Origin: Microbacterium profundi
Lineage (GTDB): Bacteria > Actinomycetota > Actinomycetes > Actinomycetales > Microbacteriaceae
Reading direction: 5' to 3'
NCBI RefSeq assembly: GCF_000763375.1
Contig: NZ_JPSY01000003.1
Coordinates: 353,386-417,385, forward strand
DNA: 64,000 nt
Part shown: in pieces, positions 18,525-27,850 of the stretch
Position numbering within the stretch: position 1 is the stretch's first letter
How the letters are laid out: each line of letters starts with the position of its first letter
Translations under genes and position numbers: made by a program
Notes under the pieces: generated by a model
What the model saw: the letters and a program-made list of their open reading frames with translations, nothing else
The model's database searches: none
Told to the model about the DNA's origin: nothing

Positions 18525-19624
18525 GATGAGTGTCCTCGTTTCGGCGAACGGTCCCTCGGCCCTGGGCGCAGCCCACCGCGACGTTCCGTCCGAGCATCCG
18601 GTCCCTGAGCCTGTCGAAGGGCGTGCGCCTGCTCGCGTTCCACCCGCTGTGCGGTGCGCTGCTCGTCGTACTCGCTGTAGGCGTCGACGATCCTGCCGAC
18701 CAGGGAATGACGCACGACATCGGCGCTGGTGAGCCGGGAGAAGTGGATGTCCTCGATGTCGTCCAGCACGCGGGTGACGAGGCGAAGGCCCGAAGCCCCC
18801 TGTGGCAGGTCGACCTGGGTGATGTCTCCGGTGACGACCATCTTCGTGCCGAATCCGAGACGGGTCAGGAACATCTTCATCTGCTCCGGCGTGGTGTTCT
18901 GCGCCTCGTCGAGCACGACGAAGGAGTCGTTGAGCGTTCGTCCGCGCATGTACGCGAGGGGTGCCACCTCGATCGTGCCCGTGGCCATCAGGCGCGGGAC
19001 GACGTCGGGATCCATCATCTCATTGAGGGCGTCGTAGAGCGGGCGCAGATACGGGTCGATCTTGTCGTTCAACGTGCCGGGAAGGAACCCGAGTCGCTCC
19101 CCCGCCTCCACGGCGGGACGAGTGAGGATGATGCGCGTGACCTCTTTGCGCTGGAGGGCCTGCACGGCCTTCGCCATCGCGAGGTACGTCTTGCCGGTTC
19201 CGGCGGGGCCGATGCCGAAGACGATCGTGTTCTCCTCGATCGCGTCGACGTACTCCTTCTGCCCCATGGTCTTCGGCCGGATCACGCGGCCCCTGGTCGA
19301 CAGGATCGCTTCGCCGAGAACCTCGCTGGGCCTGGGACCGCCTTCCTGGCGGAGCATGCGCGCGGAACTCTCGACGTCGCTGGGAGCGAGGTCGTAGCCT
19401 TCTCTTGTCATCGTGAGCAGTTCCTCCACGAGGTTCTTGGCCGCGGCGACGGGTTCCCGGTCGCCGGTGAGGGTGATCTCATTGCCGCGGACGAGCACCT
19501 GCACGTCCGGATGCTGCTTCTCGAGCATCTTCAGCAGGCGGTCCTGGGGCCCGAGCAGCCTCACCATGGCGATGCCGTCGACGTAGATCTTCTCGACGGT
19601 CGGGGTCGAGTCGGGGTCAGGCAA
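18521..19624 (-). CDS. phoH: PhoH-family ATPase
   Basis: Cytoplasmic ATPase of the PhoH/YbeZ kind, which works with YbeY on ribosomal RNA. N-terminal KH-like part (residues 1-90), then the P-loop core GPAGTGKTYLA, LTRPAVEAGERLGFLPG, VVLDEAQNTTPEQMK (Walker B) and VVTGDITQVDLP. The start is TTG at 19624, overlapping the end of the HIT gene by 8 bp. The last 35-40 residues (from about EREQAHALRQAQGPD) are basic, unlike the family, and contain the translated REP-like repeat at 18602-18621. Confidence 0.95.
   Translation of the reverse strand: MPDPDSTPTVEKIYVDGIAMVRLLGPQDRLLKMLEKQHPDVQVLVRGNEITLTGDREPVAAAKNLVEELLTMTREGYDLAPSDVESSARMLRQEGGPRPSEVLGEAILSTRGRVIRPKTMGQKEYVDAIEENTIVFGIGPAGTGKTYLAMAKAVQALQRKEVTRIILTRPAVEAGERLGFLPGTLNDKIDPYLRPLYDALNEMMDPDVVPRLMATGTIEVAPLAYMRGRTLNDSFVVLDEAQNTTPEQMKMFLTRLGFGTKMVVTGDITQVDLPQGASGLRLVTRVLDDIEDIHFSRLTSADVVRHSLVGRIVDAYSEYDEQRTAQRVEREQAHALRQAQGPDARTERRGGLRPGPRDRSPKRGHSS
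18602..18621. repeat. REP-like repeat inside the phoH 3' end
   Basis: TCCCTGAGCCTGTCGAAGGG, a short palindromic unit (CCCT at one end, AGGG at the other). On the minus strand it is read as ALRQAQGP within PhoH. The identical unit in reverse orientation is at 27402-27421 in lepA. Confidence 0.8.
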
Positions 19625-19964
19625 CGAGGCTCTTCTCCGTCAGCCCGCCGGCGAGGATGTGGGCGTGGACATGGAACACGGTCTGCCCGGCGTTCGCGCC
19701 GGTGTTGAACACGAGTCGGAAGTCGCCGTCGGCGTGATCGCCGGCGAGCTCACCGGCGAAGGCGATGAGTTCCGCGAGCAGTTCAGGATCGCCCGCGGCG
19801 AGTTCGACGACATCGCGGTACTGGTCGGTCTTCGGGATCACGAGCAGGTGCACAGGCGCCTGTGGCGAGATGTCGCGGATCGCGAACAGCTTTCCCGTGG
19901 ACGCGATGATCTCACCGGGAACGTCACCGTTGAGGATTCGGGTGAAGATCGAGGGTTCCGTCAT
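19617..19964 (-). CDS. HIT-family nucleotide hydrolase
   Basis: Small histidine-triad protein, 115 residues, with HVHAHILAGG near the C-terminus (the H-x-H-x-H triad that forms the nucleotide-phosphoramidase site) and FTRILNGDVPGEII at the N-terminus, as in HINT/HinT proteins. ATG at 19964 is chosen: TAGACT (complement of 19972-19977) lies seven bases upstream, and the frame above it is made of repeats. First gene of the chain HIT-phoH-ybeY-CNNM-era. Confidence 0.93.
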   Translation of the reverse strand: MTEPSIFTRILNGDVPGEIIASTGKLFAIRDISPQAPVHLLVIPKTDQYRDVVELAAGDPELLAELIAFAGELAGDHADGDFRLVFNTGANAGQTVFHVHAHILAGGLTEKSLVA

Positions 19965-20036
19965 GCCTCTCAGTCTACGTGGCGCGGCCCCTCGGGCGGA
20001 TGGAATCCGCGCGGGGCTGGGGGGGATCCCTGTTCG

Positions 20037-20250
20037 CGGGTCGTCGAGCGAGCGAAGCGAGACGAAACCGCTCTCCCCGCGGGTCGTTGAGCGAGCGAAG
20101 CGAGACGAAACGGGGTGAGCGAGCGTCAGCGAGTCGAAGCCGTACTCCCACACAGGGTGTTGCACGACGCTGCACTCCCCCGCGGGTCGTTGAGCGAGCG
20201 AAGCGAGACGAAACGGCTTGAGCGAGGAGCGCAGCGACGAGTCGAAGGCG
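20037..20250. repeat. cluster of REP-like repeats
   Basis: Three full units of GTTGAGCGAGCGAAGCGAGA + CGAAAC type (about 20041-20069, 20086-20112, 20188-20216) alternate with two divergent partners ending in GAGTCGAAG (to 20140 and 20248). They fill most of the 341-bp gap between the HIT gene (start 19964) and the GIY-YIG gene (start 20306); I see no gene in that gap. Confidence 0.85.
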
Positions 20251-20305
20251 CCTACTTATCCACAACCCGCTGACGGGGCTTCGACGCCGTCGTTATGGTG
20301 CCGTC

Positions 20306-20614
20306 ATGGCACATGCATACATGCTCCGATGCTGCGATGGCACGCTGTATATCGGCAGCACAATCGACTTGGATCAGCGGCTGAAGCAGCACGAAGCCGG
20401 AATGGGCGCCGAGTACACCAAGCGCCGGCTCCCGGTGAGCCTCTTCTGGTGCGGCGAGTTCGACGGCATCGATGAGGCGTTCGCATGGGAGAAGCGACTC
20501 CAAGGGTGGAGCCATGCCAAGCGCGTCGCGTTCGCAGAAGGCGGACTCGACGCCGTCATCGGATGGCAGGCGCGTCAACGACGTGAGAAGAAGCGTTCGG
20601 CTTCGACTCGCTGA
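20306..20614 (+). CDS. GIY-YIG nuclease-superfamily protein
   Basis: 102-residue stand-alone GIY-YIG domain of the YhbQ/UPF0213 kind: AYMLRCCDGTLYIGSTIDLDQRLKQH (shown in two parts: YMLRCCDGTLYIGST then DLDQRLKQH) holds the two tyrosines, the glycines and the arginine, and AFAWEKRLQGW holds the catalytic Glu. Such proteins are thought to act on DNA structures, but the role is unsettled. TATGGT (20294-20299) lies six bases before the ATG, a leaderless arrangement. The final residues SASTR and the stop come from a REP-like repeat. Confidence 0.85.
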   Translation: MAHAYMLRCCDGTLYIGSTIDLDQRLKQHEAGMGAEYTKRRLPVSLFWCGEFDGIDEAFAWEKRLQGWSHAKRVAFAEGGLDAVIGWQARQRREKKRSASTR

Positions 20615-20663
20615 CGCTCGCTCACCCCGTTTCGTCTCGCTTCGCTCGCTCAACGACCCGAGA
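20609..20663. repeat. REP-like repeat pair, inverted orientation
   Basis: GGCTTCGACTCGCTGACGCTCGCTC type unit followed by GTTTCGTCTCGCTTCGCTCG + CTCAACGACCCG. It is the reverse-complement orientation of the cluster at 20037-20250, so the GIY-YIG gene is framed by inverted copies. Confidence 0.85.
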
Positions 20664-20671
20664 AAATGCCA

Positions 20672-20770
20672 CCGGCGGAGCGAAGCACCGTCCGGCGGAG
20701 CGAAGCACCGTCCGGCGGAGCGAAGCACCGTCCGCGGAGCGAAGCAGCGTCCGGCGGAGCGAAGCAGCGT
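20672..20770. repeat. tandem repeat, five units of about 20 bp
   Basis: Units of CCGGCGGAGCGAAGCACCGT: three identical (20672-20731), one of 19 bp with CAGCGT ending (20732-20750) and one more of 20 bp (20751-20770). It ends 5 bp from the stop codon of rsmE. The inner GCGGAGCGAAGC resembles the core of the REP-like family, so it may be an amplified half unit. Confidence 0.85.
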
Positions 20771-20775
20771 CCGCG

Positions 20776-21504
20776 CTACCAGCGGCCGAGAGTTGCGGAG
20801 AGCACGGCGATCGCCGCAGGACCCGCGGTCGAGGTGCGCAGCACGGTGTCGCCGAGGCGTACGCGCTCGGCGCCGGCGGCCTCGAACTTCTCGAGCTCGT
20901 CCGGCGCGATGCCGCCCTCGGGGCCGACGATCAGCATCAGGTCACGATCGTCGGGCTCGACGGCTGACAGCCGCAAGGTCGCGGTCGGATCGAGCACCAG
21001 CATCCGCTGTCCGTCCGCGTGCGCGATGAGTTGCCCGGTCGAAAGCGGTGCCGACACCTCCGGCACCCACGCCCGATGGGCCTGCTTCGACGCCTCGCGG
21101 ACGATCGCCGTCCACCGCTCGCGGCCCTTGACCGCCTTCGCGCCCTCCCACCGGGAGATGCTCCGAGACGCCTGCCAGGGCACGACCTCGTCGACGCCCA
21201 ACTCGCACGCCGCCTGCACCGCGAGCTCGTCGCGGTCGCCCTTGGCGAGAGCCTGCACGAGAACCAGCCGTTTCGCCGGTGCCTCGATCGCCGCACGCCC
21301 GGCGATGCGAACATCCACGCGCGACGCGGAGACATCCGTCACCTCGCCGTCCAGCCATATGCCGGTGCCATCGCCGATCGTCACCGATTCGCCGACCCGC
21401 AGCCGGCGTACGACCGCGGCATGCTTCGCCTCGGCACCGGTCAGCGACACGATGTCTCCGGTGCTCGCCGAGCCCGAGTCCTCCACGAGGAAGTGCAGCG
21501 CCAT
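20776..21504 (-). CDS. rsmE: 16S rRNA (uracil-1498-N3)-methyltransferase
   Basis: SPOUT-class methyltransferase that modifies U1498 of 16S rRNA using S-adenosylmethionine. N-terminal PUA-like domain, then the knotted SPOUT domain with IVGPEGGIAPDELEKFEAAG and VRLGDTVLRTSTAGPAA, the latter being the conserved cofactor-binding knot. 242 residues. It is the last gene of the hrcA-dnaJ-rsmE group (27 bp after dnaJ). Confidence 0.96.
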   Translation of the reverse strand: MALHFLVEDSGSASTGDIVSLTGAEAKHAAVVRRLRVGESVTIGDGTGIWLDGEVTDVSASRVDVRIAGRAAIEAPAKRLVLVQALAKGDRDELAVQAACELGVDEVVPWQASRSISRWEGAKAVKGRERWTAIVREASKQAHRAWVPEVSAPLSTGQLIAHADGQRMLVLDPTATLRLSAVEPDDRDLMLIVGPEGGIAPDELEKFEAAGAERVRLGDTVLRTSTAGPAAIAVLSATLGRW

Positions 21505-21530
21505 AGGGCCTCCAGATCAGTGGCGGAAGT

Positions 21531-22652
21531 TCAGTGCCTGAACCTGTCACGCAGCTTCGAGAACAGTCCCTGCTGGAACTGCGCGAGCTGTGGACCCGGT
21601 GCCTTCTGCTTCTTCGCGAAGTCCTCGATGAGCGAACGCTGCGACGAATCGAGCTTCGTCGGAGTCACCACCTGCACACCCACCCGAAGGTCGCCGCGCT
21701 GCGTGCCGCGCAGCGGCGTGATGCCGCGGCCCTTGATCGTGAGCACATCTCCCGACTGCACGCCGGGGCGGATCTCGAGGTCGACCTTGCCGTCCAGAGC
21801 GTCGATCGCGGTCTCGGTGCCGAGGATCGCATCAGACATCGACACCTCGAGCGTCGCGAGCAGGTCATCGCCGTCGCGACTGAACGACGCGTGCGGAGAG
21901 ACCGTGACCTCGACGTACAGATCACCGTTCGGGCCGCCGGCCTTGCCGACCTCACCCGAGCCCGGAAGCTGCAGGCGCAGCCCGGTCTCGACACCAGAGG
22001 GGATGTCGAGGGAGACGGTGCGACGAGAGCGCACGCGGCCCTGGCCTGCGCACGTGCCGCACGGGTGCGGGATCGTCGTGCCGTAGCCCTCGCAGGTGCC
22101 GCACGGCTGAGACGTCACGACATTGCCGAGCAGACTGCGCACCTGACGCTGCACGTGCCCAGAGCCGCCGCAGATGTCGCAGGTCACCGGCGACGTGCCC
22201 GCCTGCGTGCACGAGCCCTGGCAGGTCTCGCAGAGCACGGCGGTATCGACCTCGATGTCACGGTGCGCGCCGAAGACGACGTCGCCGAGGTCGAGCGTGA
22301 CGCGCACAAGCGCGTCCTGCCCGCGTTCGCGACGTGAACGCGGACGGCCGCCTCGGCCACCGCCCTGCGCGGCTCCGAAGAACGTCTCGAAGATGTCGCC
22401 GAAACCTCCGAACCCGCCGAAGTCCCCGCTGCTGGCGCCGTCTCCGCCGCCCATGTCGTACCGGCGACGCGAATCGTCATCGCTGAGCACGTCGTAGGCG
22501 TGGGTCACGCTCTTGAAGCGCTCTGCCGCGTCGTCCCCAGGATTCACATCCGGGTGCAGCTGTCGAGCGAGCTTCCGATACGCCTTCTTGATCTCGTCCG
22601 TCGTCGCGTCACGCGACACTCCGAGAACCTCATAGTGGTCCGCCACAATCAC
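21531..22652 (-). CDS. dnaJ: chaperone protein DnaJ
   Basis: Hsp40 co-chaperone for DnaK. J domain with the HPD motif ([10 protein letters not shown]), G/F-rich linker ([18 protein letters not shown]), four zinc-finger CxxCxGxG repeats and a C-terminal substrate-binding domain. The first zinc repeat reads CETCQGSC, so the usual G-x-G is altered to G-S-C; the others ([24 protein letters not shown]) are standard. It follows hrcA by 35 bp, which makes it the HrcA-controlled DnaJ2 type rather than the partner in the dnaK-grpE operon. Confidence 0.95.
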   Translation of the reverse strand: MIVADHYEVLGVSRDATTDEIKKAYRKLARQLHPDVNPGDDAAERFKSVTHAYDVLSDDDSRRRYDMGGGDGASSGDFGGFGGFGDIFETFFGAAQGGGRGGRPRSRRERGQDALVRVTLDLGDVVFGAHRDIEVDTAVLCETCQGSCTQAGTSPVTCDICGGSGHVQRQVRSLLGNVVTSQPCGTCEGYGTTIPHPCGTCAGQGRVRSRRTVSLDIPSGVETGLRLQLPGSGEVGKAGGPNGDLYVEVTVSPHASFSRDGDDLLATLEVSMSDAILGTETAIDALDGKVDLEIRPGVQSGDVLTIKGRGITPLRGTQRGDLRVGVQVVTPTKLDSSQRSLIEDFAKKQKAPGPQLAQFQQGLFSKLRDRFRH

Positions 22653-22687
22653 CTTTCTGCATGTGCAAACTGTGGGAGCGATCCGCC

Positions 22688-23722
22688 TCAGCGGCTCGAC
22701 TCGTCTTCATCGAGCATGCGCGACAGATAGCGGGCCACAGCCCGCGCCGCCGCAAGATTGCTCGGATAGTCCATTCGCGTCGGCCCCATGACGCCGACGC
22801 GCGCCGTGCCGCCATGCGTGAGGTAATTGCTCGCCACGATCGACGCCTCCGGCAGGCCGAAGGGCTCGTTCTCCGCGCCGATGCTCGCGGCGAGGCCGTG
22901 CTCGTCGGTCACCATCTCGCTCATCAGGCGCAGAAGTGTCACCTGCTCCTCGATCGCGGCGAGAAGGGGATGGATGCTGCCGCGGAAGTCCTGCTCGCGC
23001 CGGGCCAGAGTCGCCGCTCCTGCCATCACCAGTCGCTCCTGACGGAACTCCGCCAGCTCTTCGCCGATGATGCCGCCCAGTACTCGCACCGCCGCATCCG
23101 TTCGTGCGCTCTCCTGTGCCCCGATGAGCATCTGCACGCGCTCGGATGCCTCACGCACGGACTGTCCGGTGAGCAACGCGGACAGCCTCGCGCGCAGCAC
23201 CGCGACATCCGCATCGTCCAGATCGATCGGCAATCCGGCGATGCGCTGCGACACGCCGCCCGCGTCCGTCACGAGAACCACGAGCAGGCGGTTGGGGGCG
23301 AGCGCGACCAGTTCGATATGCGTGAGGTTCGCGCGTGCGAACGACGGATACTGCGCGAGTGCGACCTGACCGGTGAGCTGCGTCAGCACCCGCACCGTGC
23401 GAGCCATCAGATCGTCGAGATCGGCAGGGTCTGTGAGGAAGGACTCGATCGCGCTGCGCTGCGCCGTCGAGAGCGGGCGCAGCTGCGCGAGGTGGTTGAC
23501 GAAGACACGATAGCCCTTGTCGGTGGGGACACGGCCGGACGAGGTGTGCGGCGCAGTGATCAGCTCTTCGTCCTCGAGCTGCGCCATGTCGTTGCGGATC
23601 GTCGCCGCCGAGACGCCGAAGGAATGCCGGTCGACGATGGACTTGCTGCCGACGGGCTCATGCGATTCGACGTAGTCCTGCACGATGGCTCGAAGAACCT
23701 GCAGACCTCGTTCACTGACCAC
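22688..23722 (-). CDS. hrcA: heat-inducible transcription repressor HrcA
   Basis: Winged-helix repressor of heat-shock genes that binds CIRCE sites and needs GroEL for activity. N-terminal HTH ([32 protein letters not shown] spread over residues 21-52) and the GAF-like middle domain; the C-terminus has [21 protein letters not shown], split here after YPSNL. GTG at 23722 is preceded by GGGAAGGGGG. A CIRCE operator lies 17 bp upstream, so the gene regulates itself and dnaJ. Confidence 0.96.
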   Translation of the reverse strand: MVSERGLQVLRAIVQDYVESHEPVGSKSIVDRHSFGVSAATIRNDMAQLEDEELITAPHTSSGRVPTDKGYRVFVNHLAQLRPLSTAQRSAIESFLTDPADLDDLMARTVRVLTQLTGQVALAQYPSFARANLTHIELVALAPNRLLVVLVTDAGGVSQRIAGLPIDLDDADVAVLRARLSALLTGQSVREASERVQMLIGAQESARTDAAVRVLGGIIGEELAEFRQERLVMAGAATLARREQDFRGSIHPLLAAIEEQVTLLRLMSEMVTDEHGLAASIGAENEPFGLPEASIVASNYLTHGGTARVGVMGPTRMDYPSNLAAARAVARYLSRMLDEDESSR

Positions 23723-23739
23723 GTCGCCCCCTTCCCGTC

Positions 23740-23764
23740 TGGCACTCGAATACTAGGAGTGCCA
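23740..23764. promoter_or_regulatory. CIRCE operator of hrcA-dnaJ
   Basis: TGGCACTC, nine bases, GAGTGCCA. This is the inverted repeat of the CIRCE element (consensus TTAGCACTC-N9-GAGTGCTAA), with the canonical 9-bp spacer. It lies immediately before hrcA. Confidence 0.9.
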
Positions 23765-23821
23765 ATTCTACCCCGCTCGGGCTGAGAGCCGGCGAGGCAC
23801 CTCGGGCATGAGGAGTCGTGC

Positions 23822-25039
23822 TCACCCGGTGAGGTCACGCACGACGGCATCGGCGAGCAGCCGCCCGCGCAGCGTCAGACGCACGCGCCCGCGCAGCGCT
23901 GCGGCGCCGTCGATCAGGCCGTCGGCGATGAGTCCGGCGACCCGATCGCGATTGGCCTCCGGGATGTCGGCGATCGCGAGGCCCTCCGCCAGCCTGCTCT
24001 CCAACAGCACGCGCTCCAGAAGGTGCGCCTTGGCGTCGGGTCGCTCCGTGCCTGCGGCGGGCGATTCGGATGCCGCGAGCCGTTGCGCGTACGCGGCGGG
24101 ATGCTTCACGTTCCACCAGCGAAGACCCGCGACGTGACTGTGCGCCCCAGGACCGAACCCCCACCAGTCGCTCCCCCGCCAGTACGCCAGGTTGTGACGC
24201 GAGCGCTGCTCGTCGCTGCGCGCCCAGTTGCTCAGTTCGTACCAGTCGAACCCAGCGGCGGCGAGTCGCTGATCGGCGAGTTCGTACATGTCGGCCTGCA
24301 GGTCATCGTCCGGTCTGGGCACCTCTCCGCGGCGGATCTGACGTGCGAGCTTCGTGCCGTCCTCGATGATCAGCGCGTACGCCGAGATGTGGTCCGACTC
24401 CAGCGCGAGCGCCGCATCCAGAGACGCCTCCCAGTCTCCGAGCGTCTCGCCCGGGGCGCCGTAGATGAGATCGACGCTGACGGCGAGTCCGGCATCCTTG
24501 GCCGCCTCGACTGCTGTTCGCACGTTCTCCGGCTGGTGCGTGCGATCGAGCGCTGCGAGAACGTGCGGCACGGCCGACTGCATCCCGACCGACAGCCTCG
24601 TGACCCCGGCATCCGCGAGCGTTCGCGCGACCTCGGGCGTCACTGTGTCGGGGTTCGCCTCGACGGTGACCTCGGCACCCTCTGTCATGCCGAACGCATC
24701 GACGGCGGCGCCCAGCATCCGCGCCAGATCGCCAGGCGGGAGCAGCGTCGGCGTCCCTCCGCCGAAGAACACGGTGTCCATCGGGCGCAGCGCACCGGCC
24801 TCGGAGAGCACGCGGTGTGCGAGCGAGATCTCCGCGGAGAGCGTGTCAGCGTACTCATCCTGGCGCGCACCCCGCAGTTCGCCCGATGTGTAGGTGTTGA
24901 AATCGCAGTAGCCGCAGCGCACGCGGCAGAACGGTACGTGCAGGTACGCCGAGAACGGCGTCGCGGCGTCGATGGGAAGGGCGGAGGGAAGGCGGCCGTC
25001 CGAGGGCGCCGGATCACCCAGCGGCAGGGGGCCGCCCAT
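23822..25039 (-). CDS. hemW: HemW-like radical SAM protein (heme chaperone/CPO-like)
   Basis: Radical SAM enzyme once called oxygen-independent coproporphyrinogen oxidase; HemW members carry heme rather than oxidize the porphyrin. The 4Fe-4S motif CRVRCGYCDF near residue 38 is CxxxCxxC with the Tyr of this subfamily, followed by FFGGGTPTLL, EANPDTVTPEVA, and RLSVGMQSAVPHVLAAL. 405 residues. It is placed just before hrcA-dnaJ on the same strand. Confidence 0.92.
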   Translation of the reverse strand: MGGPLPLGDPAPSDGRLPSALPIDAATPFSAYLHVPFCRVRCGYCDFNTYTSGELRGARQDEYADTLSAEISLAHRVLSEAGALRPMDTVFFGGGTPTLLPPGDLARMLGAAVDAFGMTEGAEVTVEANPDTVTPEVARTLADAGVTRLSVGMQSAVPHVLAALDRTHQPENVRTAVEAAKDAGLAVSVDLIYGAPGETLGDWEASLDAALALESDHISAYALIIEDGTKLARQIRRGEVPRPDDDLQADMYELADQRLAAAGFDWYELSNWARSDEQRSRHNLAYWRGSDWWGFGPGAHSHVAGLRWWNVKHPAAYAQRLAASESPAAGTERPDAKAHLLERVLLESRLAEGLAIADIPEANRDRVAGLIADGLIDGAAALRGRVRLTLRGRLLADAVVRDLTG

Positions 25040-25079
25040 CAGAGGCCGGCCATCAGGTGCGCGCCATCGGCTTCACGAA

Positions 25080-25730
25080 TCACAGCGGCGTCGCGTAGAG
25101 CGGCGAGATCGCCCGGAGATAGCGCGCGAAGAGCTCTTTGCGGCGGCGTTTCACGAGCGTGCGGAACATCCGATACAGCAGGGCGTTCGGCGCGTCGAAC
25201 GCTCGCACGGTGAACCAGACCTCGTCGTCGTCGCGCCACTCGATCTCGAAGAGCTCTTCGCCGCTGACGACGGACCCGCCGACGGTCCCGAGCACGAAGC
25301 CGATCCTGCGGCGCTCTTCGGTGACCGAGATCACGCGAAGCTCGGCGTCAGCACGCATGCCTGCCACACGTCCGCGCAGGTGCAGAGTCATCCCCGGTCC
25401 GACGAACGGAACGCCGTCGGCGTCGAAGCGCTGTTCGACCTCACGCGTACTCGGCGCGATCGGGTTGCCGTCCGCGTCGAAGCTGACGCCGGAATAGGCA
25501 GGACCGGCAGCGGGGCGCACATCCTCGATGCTGAGTCCGGCCGCTCGCTGCGCCGTCCACGACAGCAGAGCCTCACCGGCGGATCGGAAACGATCCTCGC
25601 CGCTGCCGAGCCGCCATGAGTTCTCGGCCGGCACGCTGCGCTCCGGCGGATAGTGCATCAGATCAGGGGCATGAGTAGCCCCGACGGCGGCATAGTCCAC
25701 CGTGTCGTCTCGGAAAGTCCCGCGCCGCAT
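25080..25730 (-). CDS. DUF1990-family protein
   Basis: 216-residue protein of the DUF1990 (UPF0548) family: it opens with RGTFRDDTVDYAAVGATH, has RLGSGEDRFRSAGEALLSW in the middle, and SGEELFEIEW then VWFTVRAFDAPN near the end. Function is not known for the family. ATG at 25730 is chosen: TAGGCT (complement of 25738-25743) sits seven bases upstream. It is encoded between lepA and hemW on the same strand. Confidence 0.85.
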   Translation of the reverse strand: MRRGTFRDDTVDYAAVGATHAPDLMHYPPERSVPAENSWRLGSGEDRFRSAGEALLSWTAQRAAGLSIEDVRPAAGPAYSGVSFDADGNPIAPSTREVEQRFDADGVPFVGPGMTLHLRGRVAGMRADAELRVISVTEERRRIGFVLGTVGGSVVSGEELFEIEWRDDDEVWFTVRAFDAPNALLYRMFRTLVKRRRKELFARYLRAISPLYATPL

Positions 25731-25790
25731 GAGTTCCAGCCTACTTCGGGTTACCTGAACAGACACCCCCGCACCGCGGGAGAGCATTCG

Positions 25791-27677
25791 CTACTTCTTC
25801 TCCTTGCTGTCGACGTCGCCGCTCAGTGCCGCGATGAACGCCTCCTGAGGGACCTCGACGCGGCCGACCATCTTCATCCGCTTCTTGCCCTCCTTCTGCT
25901 TCTCGAGCAGCTTGCGCTTACGGCTGATGTCACCGCCGTAGCACTTGGCGAGCACGTCCTTCCGCAGGGCTCGGATCGTCTCGCGTGCGATGATCCTGGC
26001 GCCGATGGCCGCCTGGATCGGCACTTCGAAGTTCTGACGCGGGATCAGCTTGCGCAGTCGCTCCGCCATCAGGGTGCCGTAGGCGTATGCCTTGTCGCGG
26101 TGCACGATAGCGCTGAATGCGTCGACCTTGTCGCCCTGCAGCAGGACGTCGACCTTGACCAGATCGGCATCCTGCTGACCTGAGGGCTCGTAGTCGAGGC
26201 TCGCGTAGCCCTGGGTCTTCGACTTCAGCTGATCGAAGAAGTCGAACACGATCTCGCCGAGCGGCATGTTGTACCGCAGCTCGACGCGCTCCTCGGAGAA
26301 GTACTCCATGCCCAGCAGCGAACCACGGCGCGACTGGCACAGCTCCATGACCGTGCCGACGTAGTCCTTGGGCAGCAGGATCGCTGCCTTCACCATCGGC
26401 TCGGCGACCGAAGCCACCCTGCCGTCCGGATACTCGCTCGGGTTGGTCACCGTGACCTTCTCACCCGTGTCCGTGGTGACCTCGTAGATCACGCTCGGTG
26501 CGGTGGTGATGAGGTCCAGGTCGAACTCCCGCGTGAGTCGCTCCGTGATGATCTCGAGGTGCAGCAGACCGAGGAACCCGCAGCGGAAGCCGAAGCCGAG
26601 CGCGACAGAGGTCTCCGGCTCGTACACGAGGGACGCGTCGGACAGCTTCAGCTTGTCGAGCGCCTCGCGAAGCTCGGAATAGTCGCTGCCGTCGATCGGG
26701 TACAGCCCTGAATAGACCATCGGTTTGGGGTCGGTGTAGCCCGGCAGCGCCTTGGTCGCTCCGCCACGACTGGTCGTGACGGTGTCTCCGACCTTCGACT
26801 GGCGGACGTCCTTCACTCCGGTGATGAGATAGCCGACCTCGCCGACGCCGAGCCCCTCGGAGGGAATCGGCTCAGGGCTGGAGACCCCGATCTCGAGAAG
26901 CTCGTGGTTCGCGCGTGTCGACATCATCTGGATGCGCTCGCGCGGCGACAGGCTTCCGTCGATCATGCGCACGTAGGTCACGACGCCGCGATAGGAGTCG
27001 TAGACGGAATCGAAGATCATGGCCCGCGCCGGAGCATCCGCGTCGCCCTTCGGCGCCGGGATGTCCCGCACGATGCGGTCGAGCAGCTCTTCGACACCGA
27101 CGCCCGTCTTGCCGGACACGCGAAGCACGTCTTCCGGCCTGCCGCCGATGAGATCGGCGAGCTCCTTGGCGAACTTGTCGGGATCCGCGGCCGGAAGATC
27201 GATCTTGTTGAGCACGGGGATGATGTGCAGGTCGTTCTCGAGAGCGAGATACAGGTTCGCGAGTGTCTGCGCCTCGATGCCCTGCGCCGCGTCGACGAGC
27301 AGGATCGCGCCCTCGCACGCTGCCAGCGAGCGAGACACCTCATAGGTGAAGTCGACGTGGCCAGGAGTGTCGATCATGTTCAGCGCGTAGGTGGTCGCTG
27401 ACCCTTCGACAGGCTCAGGGATCGCAGCATCCGAAATGGATGCCCACGGCATCCGCACCGCCTGGCTCTTGATCGTGATGCCTCGTTCGCGCTCGATGTC
27501 CATGCGGTCGAGATACTGAGCGCGCATGTCGCGGTCGGAGACGGCGCCGGTGATCTGGAGCATGCGGTCGGCGAGCGTCGACTTGCCGTGGTCGATGTGG
27601 GCGATGATGCAGAAGTTGCGGATCTGCGAAGGCGGCGTCGCGGAAGGCGACAGCGGAGTGAGAGCGCGTGGGGACAT
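25791..27677 (-). CDS. lepA: elongation factor 4
   Basis: Translational GTPase that back-translocates stalled ribosomes. G1 [10 protein letters not shown]2 RGITIKSQ, G3 DTPGHVDF, G4 NKIDLPAAD; then domains II-III, the EF-G-like domain V and the LepA-specific C-terminal domain ending in [16 protein letters not shown]. 628 residues. Between the G2 region (AVRMPW) and the strand before G3 ([11 protein letters not shown]) there are about a dozen extra residues, including IPEPVEGSA, which is the translated REP-like repeat at 27402-27421. The insertion is in frame and the rest is intact. Confidence 0.96.
   Translation of the reverse strand: MSPRALTPLSPSATPPSQIRNFCIIAHIDHGKSTLADRMLQITGAVSDRDMRAQYLDRMDIERERGITIKSQAVRMPWASISDAAIPEPVEGSATTYALNMIDTPGHVDFTYEVSRSLAACEGAILLVDAAQGIEAQTLANLYLALENDLHIIPVLNKIDLPAADPDKFAKELADLIGGRPEDVLRVSGKTGVGVEELLDRIVRDIPAPKGDADAPARAMIFDSVYDSYRGVVTYVRMIDGSLSPRERIQMMSTRANHELLEIGVSSPEPIPSEGLGVGEVGYLITGVKDVRQSKVGDTVTTSRGGATKALPGYTDPKPMVYSGLYPIDGSDYSELREALDKLKLSDASLVYEPETSVALGFGFRCGFLGLLHLEIITERLTREFDLDLITTAPSVIYEVTTDTGEKVTVTNPSEYPDGRVASVAEPMVKAAILLPKDYVGTVMELCQSRRGSLLGMEYFSEERVELRYNMPLGEIVFDFFDQLKSKTQGYASLDYEPSGQQDADLVKVDVLLQGDKVDAFSAIVHRDKAYAYGTLMAERLRKLIPRQNFEVPIQAAIGARIIARETIRALRKDVLAKCYGGDISRKRKLLEKQKEGKKRMKMVGRVEVPQEAFIAALSGDVDSKEKK
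27402..27421. repeat. REP-like repeat inside lepA
   Basis: CCCTTCGACAGGCTCAGGGA, the exact reverse complement of the unit in phoH (18602-18621). In lepA it is read as IPEPVEG between the G2 and G3 motifs of the GTPase domain. Confidence 0.85.
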
Positions 27678-27850
27678 GTTCCGACGATTCTACGTTCAGG
27701 GGGTCGTAATCCCCGATTCGACTTGACGGGTGATAGTCTCCCGAGGTTGCCTTGGTTCAGATCCGTGAGACTGAGTGCCACGGGCGATCCTCCCGATTCA
27801 GCGCCGCATCGGACGATCCCGAGCGCGTTGTAAAAGAGAAAGACAAAACC

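Noticed and set aside
20672..20770. possible CRISPR array
   Set aside because: Head-to-tail repeats of 20 bp with no spacers.
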